This document shows, piece after piece, positions 60,037-64,000 of a stretch of 64,000 nucleotides of DNA. Numbering within the stretch: the first letter of the stretch is position 1; each line of letters starts with the position of its first letter. The notes below the pieces were generated by a model. That model was not told the origin of the DNA. It saw only the letters and a program-made list of their open reading frames with translations, and did no database searches. Made by a program: the position numbers and the translations under genes. Origin of the DNA: CALCEB01 sp035531475 (GTDB lineage Bacteria > Acidobacteriota > Terriglobia > UBA7540); NCBI GenBank assembly GCA_035531475.1, contig DATKST010000151.1:26585-90584 (forward strand), written 5' to 3'.

Positions 60037-60128
60037 TGGCGGTGGTTCGCCGCTCGGCGCTGGCGGAGCAGGACTACCGGGTTATTTGGCGTTACATTGC
60101 CGCCGATAACCCCGGCGCCGCCGATCGG
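60033..60128 (+). pseudogene. ParE-type toxin, N-terminal fragment
   Basis: The start MMAVVRRSALAEQDYRVIWRYIAADNPGAADR matches the first part of a RelE/ParE toxin (about 95 residues when complete). After GAADR the sequence becomes unrelated (SSFGYRGKLGLMHC), with no further ParE-like residues. The frame stays open into the following gene, so the fragment may still be translated as a short chimeric peptide, but the toxin itself must be inactive. Confidence 0.7.
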
Positions 60129-60233
60129 TCGTCGTTTGGGTACCGAGGAAAACTGGGCTTGATGCATTGCACAGGGAGGCCGTCAGGCGTACATTATCGA
60201 CTAGCCACAAAGTCAAGACTAATTCCGGCTGAG

Positions 60234-60434
60234 ATGAACAAATACGAGGCGGCCAAGACGCTCAAGGTGACGCGGGCCCGACTGCCTGGAACCTGCGACA
60301 TCTGCGGCACAGGGATTGAAAAGGGCGCTGAATATTTTCGAGAGTCGCTTGGGCCCATGGCAAAGCCGCCGGGACTCCGCCTGAAGAGCCTTTGCACGGC
60401 TTGCGGCAGGGCTAAGGTCGCAAGAGAGGCATAG
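60234..60434 (+). CDS. Small zinc-ribbon protein
   Basis: 66 residues with four cysteines in two CxxC pairs (C21, C24 in CDICGTG; C54, C57 in CTACGRA), a treble-clef or zinc-ribbon pattern. N-terminal MNKYEAAKTLKVTRARLPGT is basic. The gene lies between the broken parE and the nuclease gene; a start upstream in the parE fragment is also open. It could be a DNA- or RNA-binding partner of the nuclease. Not assigned to a known family. Confidence 0.55.
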   Translation: MNKYEAAKTLKVTRARLPGTCDICGTGIEKGAEYFRESLGPMAKPPGLRLKSLCTACGRAKVAREA

Positions 60435-60515
60435 GCCGCGTGGGCCACGCGGCCAGCGCTACAATTTGAATCTAGCAGACCAACGCAATCAGGTTGGCTG
60501 TGCACGAGTGCACAC

Positions 60516-61724
60516 GTGCCACTTCTGAGCTTTTGGAAGAGAGCCAAAGACGAAGTTCTCGAATTGACCATTGAGCAGGTGGTCTCGAACGCAGGTGACG
60601 GCAATCTGCGTGACAGCGCGCTGTGCTCTGAGGAGTTTCGTCAGTTTCTCAACGTCGCTCCGATCGAGCGCCTCTTCGACTACGCTCGTCATTGCCTCGA
60701 GAGTTCGTTCAACAAGAGCGGCCTTGTCCTGCAAGACATCGTGAACGAATTCGGGCGGCGACTCGATTTCGAGGTTGAGAACGGCCTATACCAAGGAAAG
60801 CGCAACGCCGTTGGGTTCGACGGAATCTGGCGCGCCAAGGGTGAACCGGACCTTATCATCGAAGTGAAGACCACCGACTACGTGACCGTTTCTTTGGAGA
60901 AGTTGGCCAAATACAGAGAGACGTTATTGGCTGACGGCAGGGTCAAAAGGAATACGTCCATTCTGATCGTGGTCGGCCGGGAGGATACCGGAGCTTTGGA
61001 AGCGCAGGTTCGCGGTTCCCGATACGCATGGGACATGCGCCTGATAAGCATCGAGCGCCTCACCAAGCTGGTACAGATCAAAGACAAGTCCGACGATGCA
61101 AGTACGTTGAATCAAATCCGCCAGTTGTTACAGCCCTTCGAGTACACGAAGATTGACAAAATCATCGACGTAATCTTCACAACAGCGGTCAACGTCGAAA
61201 ACCAGCAAGAGATCGAACAGGAAGCACCCGCACCAGAGGGTGGCGATGAGGAACAAGAAAAGCATGGGCATGTTCGGACAGACCCGGAACTGCTGAACAC
61301 CAAACGACAACAAGCGGTGGATGCGTTTGCGCTTCTGAAGGGACAAGAACTCGTGAGACGCAGCAAGACATTGTTCTGGACTCCCGACAAGGAGTTGCGT
61401 GTGTGCTGTGTAGTATCAAAGCGGTACGAAGGAGATTATCAGCCTTACTGGTATGCGTACCATCCGAAGTGGGACGAGTTCTTGGCCGACGGTAAGGAGA
61501 GCTTCTTCATCATCTCGTGCATGGATCGGGAGGAAGCCTTTGCCGTGCCGTATTCCTGGCTTCAGAAAAACAAGAAGAACTTGAGCATGACGGACAGGGG
61601 CGACAGATCGTATTGGCAAATTCCGACAACGACGCTTGAGAACGGCGGTCTTGCAATCAACCTGTCGAAGGTGGGGAGCAAGACAGCGTTAGAACAGTAC
61701 CGCTACGCGATGAAGCTCAAGTGA
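60516..61724 (+). CDS. Predicted PD-(D/E)xK nuclease, possible defence gene
   Basis: 402 residues from GTG 60516. The nuclease core is FGRRLDFEVENGLYQGKRNAVGFDGIWRAKGEPDLIIEVKTTDY: E78 or E86, D102, E116 and K118 in an E-x-K motif. The N-terminal 60 residues are helical; an acidic linker (EQEAPAPEGGDEEQEKH) at about 233-249 precedes a C-terminal domain (about 285-402) with VVSKRYEGDYQPYWYAYHPKW, FFIISCMDREEAFAVPYSWLQ and SYWQIPTTTLENGG. A similar tail is found in some predicted restriction-like enzymes. No methyltransferase lies nearby, so it may be a methyl-independent or modification-dependent nuclease. Function is predicted only. Confidence 0.65.
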   Translation: MPLLSFWKRAKDEVLELTIEQVVSNAGDGNLRDSALCSEEFRQFLNVAPIERLFDYARHCLESSFNKSGLVLQDIVNEFGRRLDFEVENGLYQGKRNAVGFDGIWRAKGEPDLIIEVKTTDYVTVSLEKLAKYRETLLADGRVKRNTSILIVVGREDTGALEAQVRGSRYAWDMRLISIERLTKLVQIKDKSDDASTLNQIRQLLQPFEYTKIDKIIDVIFTTAVNVENQQEIEQEAPAPEGGDEEQEKHGHVRTDPELLNTKRQQAVDAFALLKGQELVRRSKTLFWTPDKELRVCCVVSKRYEGDYQPYWYAYHPKWDEFLADGKESFFIISCMDREEAFAVPYSWLQKNKKNLSMTDRGDRSYWQIPTTTLENGGLAINLSKVGSKTALEQYRYAMKLK

Positions 61725-62302
61725 AGGCCCGTCCATCGTCGACACACCCGACTGCGCGGGTAGGGCTTACGTCCCGCTCGTTTCATGATGTAGGCGACCC
61801 TGACGACCACAGATCGGGGCCTGTCGACGGATATTCCCGCAGGCGGGCGCAGAGCGTAGCTCTGCGAGCTGCGAGACCGAGAGCAGGTAGCGCGGACTTC
61901 CGTCCTTCAGGAAGTCTGCGGCTTGTGGCTTGGAACAGGTAAACGCCACGGAGTTCATCGAAATCGGAAATTGGCGTTCACTCCTTCGGACATCTGTGAT
62001 CCGGTCCGCAAGCGAGTCTCCGGCACCCGGCACGATTCCCGGCGACGGGCGACATGGGCAATGGTGAGTCGCTGCAAAGAAGTCGTTTGTTAGGTAAAAC
62101 ACGCCGGCTGGCCCAGAGCGTAGCTCTGCGAGCTGGGAGGAGGGATCAAAGGAGAGCCGAGCCACAGTCCGGCTGGCGCCCACCTCGCTTTTTATGTATG
62201 CGGCCATCAACCAACGGAGCTAAACTGCTTGCATGCACCGGCGTCGGCCAGTGAAGGGGCCGAAAGTGGCAGGATGCCTGGCCCGTTCGAATGTGACAAG
62301 AC
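61725..62302. other. Intergenic region with GCAGAGC repeats
   Basis: About 580 bases without a credible gene. It holds two copies of a small hairpin GCAGAGCGTAGCTCTGC at 61849-61872 and 62112-62140; a third lies at 63040-63062. The remainder shows no protein-like frame. Confidence 0.45.
61849..61872. repeat. GCAGAGC-GTA-GCTCTGC hairpin repeat
   Basis: A perfect 7-base stem with a GTA loop, followed by GAGCTG. Copies at 62112-62140 (CAGAGCGTAGCTCTGCGAGC) and, degenerate, at 63040-63062. They flank the MNT/HEPN genes. Confidence 0.65.
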
Positions 62303-62620
62303 ATGGTAGATCAGAAGCGCATTGCTGACCTCTGTGAGCAGATCGCAGAGGCCTTTCAGCCCGAGAGAATCATCCTGTTCGGTTCTTACGCCTCCGGCCG
62401 GCCGAGCCCCGATTCCGACGTGGACTTGCTGGTGCTCCTGCCCTTCGAGGGCAGGAGCTTTCGAAAGTCGCTGGAGATTCTGAATCGGATGGCGCCGGAG
62501 TTCTCCGTTGATCTGCTGGCGCGACGACCGGACGACACGGCACGGCGTTACAGTGAGGGTGACCCTCTGATCCGCGAGGCCATCGACCACGGAAAAGTAC
62601 TCTATGAACGCCACCCTTAA
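62303..62620 (+). CDS. mntA: MNT-type nucleotidyltransferase antitoxin
   Basis: 105 residues. Nucleotidyltransferase motif GSYASGRPSPDSDVDLLVLL at 27-46 (GS-Y/x-A-x-G, D-x-D). The third acidic residue is likely in VDLLARRPDD. Known: MntA antitoxins AMPylate a tyrosine of the HEPN toxin to silence it. It overlaps the HEPN gene by 17 bases. Confidence 0.85.
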   Translation: MVDQKRIADLCEQIAEAFQPERIILFGSYASGRPSPDSDVDLLVLLPFEGRSFRKSLEILNRMAPEFSVDLLARRPDDTARRYSEGDPLIREAIDHGKVLYERHP

Positions 62621-62990
62621 GGAGTGGGTCTCGAAGGCGGAGGGCGATGATGCCACGGCGGCGCGTGAGCTTCGAGCTACTGAGACGCCCAACTACGACG
62701 CGGTCTGCTTTTATGCTCAGCAGTGCGTGGAAAAGCTGATGAAGGCGTTGCTCATTCAGGCCGGTGTCATACCGTCTCGAACCCACGATCTGACATCCCT
62801 CAGCCAATTGCTCGGGCCGGCTTGTCCGGAGTGGTCGTGGCCGGCGCAGGAACTCCGGTTCCTCACTCGGGCTGGCGTGGAGTTTCGCTACCCGGGCGAA
62901 TCGGCGAACTTCGAGGAGGCGTCCGACTCATTCACAATTGTCACGCGATTGCGTGTAAGACTACGATCATTGCTCGGAATCTCCGAATGA
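62604..62990 (+). CDS. HEPN-domain protein (HepT-like toxin)
   Basis: 128 residues. HEPN landmarks are the paired helices EWVSKAEGDDATAARELRATETPNYDAVCFYAQQCVEKLMKALLIQAG and the conserved PSRTHDLTSLSQLL. The classic R-x4-6-H motif is not obvious; this resembles the COG2250 branch where the toxic activity is less certain. The MNT gene overlaps and precedes it. Known: HEPN-MNT pairs act in toxin-antitoxin or anti-phage systems. Confidence 0.82.
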   Translation: MNATLKEWVSKAEGDDATAARELRATETPNYDAVCFYAQQCVEKLMKALLIQAGVIPSRTHDLTSLSQLLGPACPEWSWPAQELRFLTRAGVEFRYPGESANFEEASDSFTIVTRLRVRLRSLLGISE

Positions 62991-63193
62991 GGTCAGTCCG
63001 CCTGCAAAATAGAAACCTGAACAAGCGGGTGAGCGGGTGCGGAGAATAGCTCTGCGAGCCGGGGGGGCTGGGAGTAGCGATCAAACGAACCGATTCGCCA
63101 CCCGCCAGAGGACTCTCGAGACCGCCTTGGATCGCGGGTTTGTGGTATGGTATCAATTAAGACCGCGAGATCAAGTTGGTCTGACGAAACACC

Positions 63194-63454
63194 ATGGCAA
63201 GCCTATCGACATTACGAAAACGCAAGCCGAAAGCTACGGCGCTGGGATCAGCCCGGGTAGAAAGACGCCTGCGTCCGCAGAACAAGAAGCTGCTTCAATG
63301 GCTGGATTCATGGCTCGCCGCTCCGGACGATCGAGGCGAGAGGTGGTGGGAAGATTTCGAGGCGGACTTGCAGGGTGATCGAGTCACCTTTCCGGGGACG
63401 CTCTCCACCGCCGCGCATTGTGACCAATCCAGTGATGCCATAAGACTTTCCTAG
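63194..63454 (+). CDS. Small unknown protein, possibly antitoxin-like
   Basis: 86 residues. The first 25 are basic; the middle KLLQWLDSWLAAPDDRGERWWEDFEADLQGDRVTF is acidic, similar to the toxin-binding part of some VapB-like antitoxins. The last 18 residues look unrelated. No toxin gene follows. The confidence that it is real is modest. Confidence 0.4.
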   Translation: MASLSTLRKRKPKATALGSARVERRLRPQNKKLLQWLDSWLAAPDDRGERWWEDFEADLQGDRVTFPGTLSTAAHCDQSSDAIRLS

Positions 63455-63838
63455 TATCGCGCGTTCTGCGTGCAAACTCAATGGTGGCATCCTCTGCACA
63501 ATTGCCTCCGCGCCCTGCGCTGAGTAACCCCCGTATTGAAATCGCAAAGTGCAGACTCATAGTTAAGTGAACCGTATTCACCCGCAGTTGCGAATCGGCA
63601 GCCTTATCCAATTTCCATTGACATAACCGGCCTAACGGGAGCGGTCCATTCGGCACGTCCGGGGCGGGGTTTCGTGCCTGGCAAACGAGTGGGAACGAGT
63701 GTTCCTTTTCGACCCGCAGGGTGAAACGGTTCTGGTTCTAGTTTCACTACTAACCAGCGGCTCATAGCTTAGGATCCATGTAGAACACAAATTTGAAGGT
63801 ACCGTCATGGTACACAGTCCAAAAGGAGGAGAATCAAC
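63455..63838. other. Intergenic region before the last gene
   Basis: About 380 bases with no recognisable gene. AAAAGGAGGAGAATCAAC just before 63839 is a very strong ribosome-binding site. Confidence 0.4.
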
Positions 63839-64000
63839 ATGCCAAAGGAACAAATGACGAGCACCAGCACACCAGGCACTCCGGCAACCGTCGGGTGTTG
63901 CCCACAACTTGAACCTTGCCAGGTTTGCGACGTCCTCAACCTTACCTACCGTCTTCCGTTCCGCCCGGTGGTTGCGGCGGGCGACCAACGGCAGGTGGTC
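63839..64000 (+). CDS. Cys-rich protein of unknown function, N-terminal part
   Basis: The frame runs from ATG 63839 to the edge of the window (54 codons so far), preceded by AAAAGGAGGAG. The N-terminus is Thr/Ser/Pro-rich (MTSTSTPGTPATVG) and then CCPQLEPCQVCDVLNLTYRLPFRPVV with four Cys in a CC-x5-C-x2-C arrangement. No family can be assigned. The strong translation signal suggests a well-expressed gene. Confidence 0.7.
   Translation, partial: MPKEQMTSTSTPGTPATVGCCPQLEPCQVCDVLNLTYRLPFRPVVAAGDQRQVV

Noticed and set aside
61767..62210. 147-codon minus-strand frame with repeated AELRSGPA
   Set aside because: The repetition comes from the GCAGAGCGTAGCTCTGC hairpins read through, not from a protein repeat.
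63632..63988. 118-codon minus-strand frame at the right edge
   Set aside because: Antisense to the strongly signalled plus-strand gene beginning at 63839 and without motif.

Overview
The window reads as a chromosomal stretch of a GC-rich Gram-negative soil-type bacterium, most likely an Acidobacteriota member. Pointers: an outer-membrane TonB-dependent receptor of about 1180 residues with an N-terminal carboxypeptidase-regulatory (Oar-like) domain, many Tat- or Sec-exported glycoside hydrolases and oxidoreductases, a Kdo hydroxylase (so a Kdo-containing LPS), PQQ-like, DUF4380 and NEW3 proteins, and dense small hairpin repeats in the intergenic spaces. The taxonomic call is inference from gene content. 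I see no rRNA, tRNA or CRISPR array.

Layout. 1-1.2 kb: tail of a probable RND pump, a vapBC-type toxin-antitoxin pair and an IS110 fragment. 1.2-5.6 kb: an N-acetylglucosamine salvage group (BadF-type GlcNAc kinase, SIS-domain isomerase/deaminase, convergent exported GH20 hexosaminidase). 6-8.9 kb: an AAA+ ATPase plus von Willebrand A protein pair. 8.9-10.4 kb: an AT-richer two-gene module (unknown protein plus PIN-like protein) next to an internally deleted transposon. 10.8-19.2 kb: housekeeping and accessory genes (methyltransferase, CDF metal exporter with three C-terminal domains, thioesterase, RidA, S41 protease, BON protein, panC). 19.5-24 kb: exported SelA-like PLP protein, PQQ-like beta-propeller enzyme and DUF4380 protein. 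25-27 kb: a fused alpha-beta 2-oxoacid dehydrogenase E1. 27.7-36.6 kb: membrane protein, nucleoside hydrolase, MFS carrier, YceH, CutC, and a SIS/amidohydrolase/YjbQ cluster. 36.7-50.7 kb: an exported glycan and peptide degradation block (GH36/27-like with PKD, GH51, sulfatase-TPR, TPR, TonB receptor, D-aminoacylase-like). 50.9-59.4 kb: aldo/keto reductase, thioredoxin-fold protein, Kdo hydroxylase, KimA-like permease, ABC ATPase and NEW3 protein. 59.7-63.5 kb: a small defence/toxin island (ParD with broken ParE, zinc-ribbon protein, PD-(D/E)xK nuclease, MNT/HEPN pair). A new Cys-rich gene begins at the right edge.

The most distinctive feature is a set of short non-coding mobile elements. Several share one GC-rich hairpin core but carry different terminal repeats. 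Several are flanked by short direct repeats that contain a CTAA or CTAG motif, and in at least four places that motif is the stop codon of the neighbouring gene, so insertion duplicated the stop codon and put a strong hairpin right behind the gene. Two promoters in the sugar/nucleoside region are followed by the same LacI-like palindrome, suggesting shared regulation.
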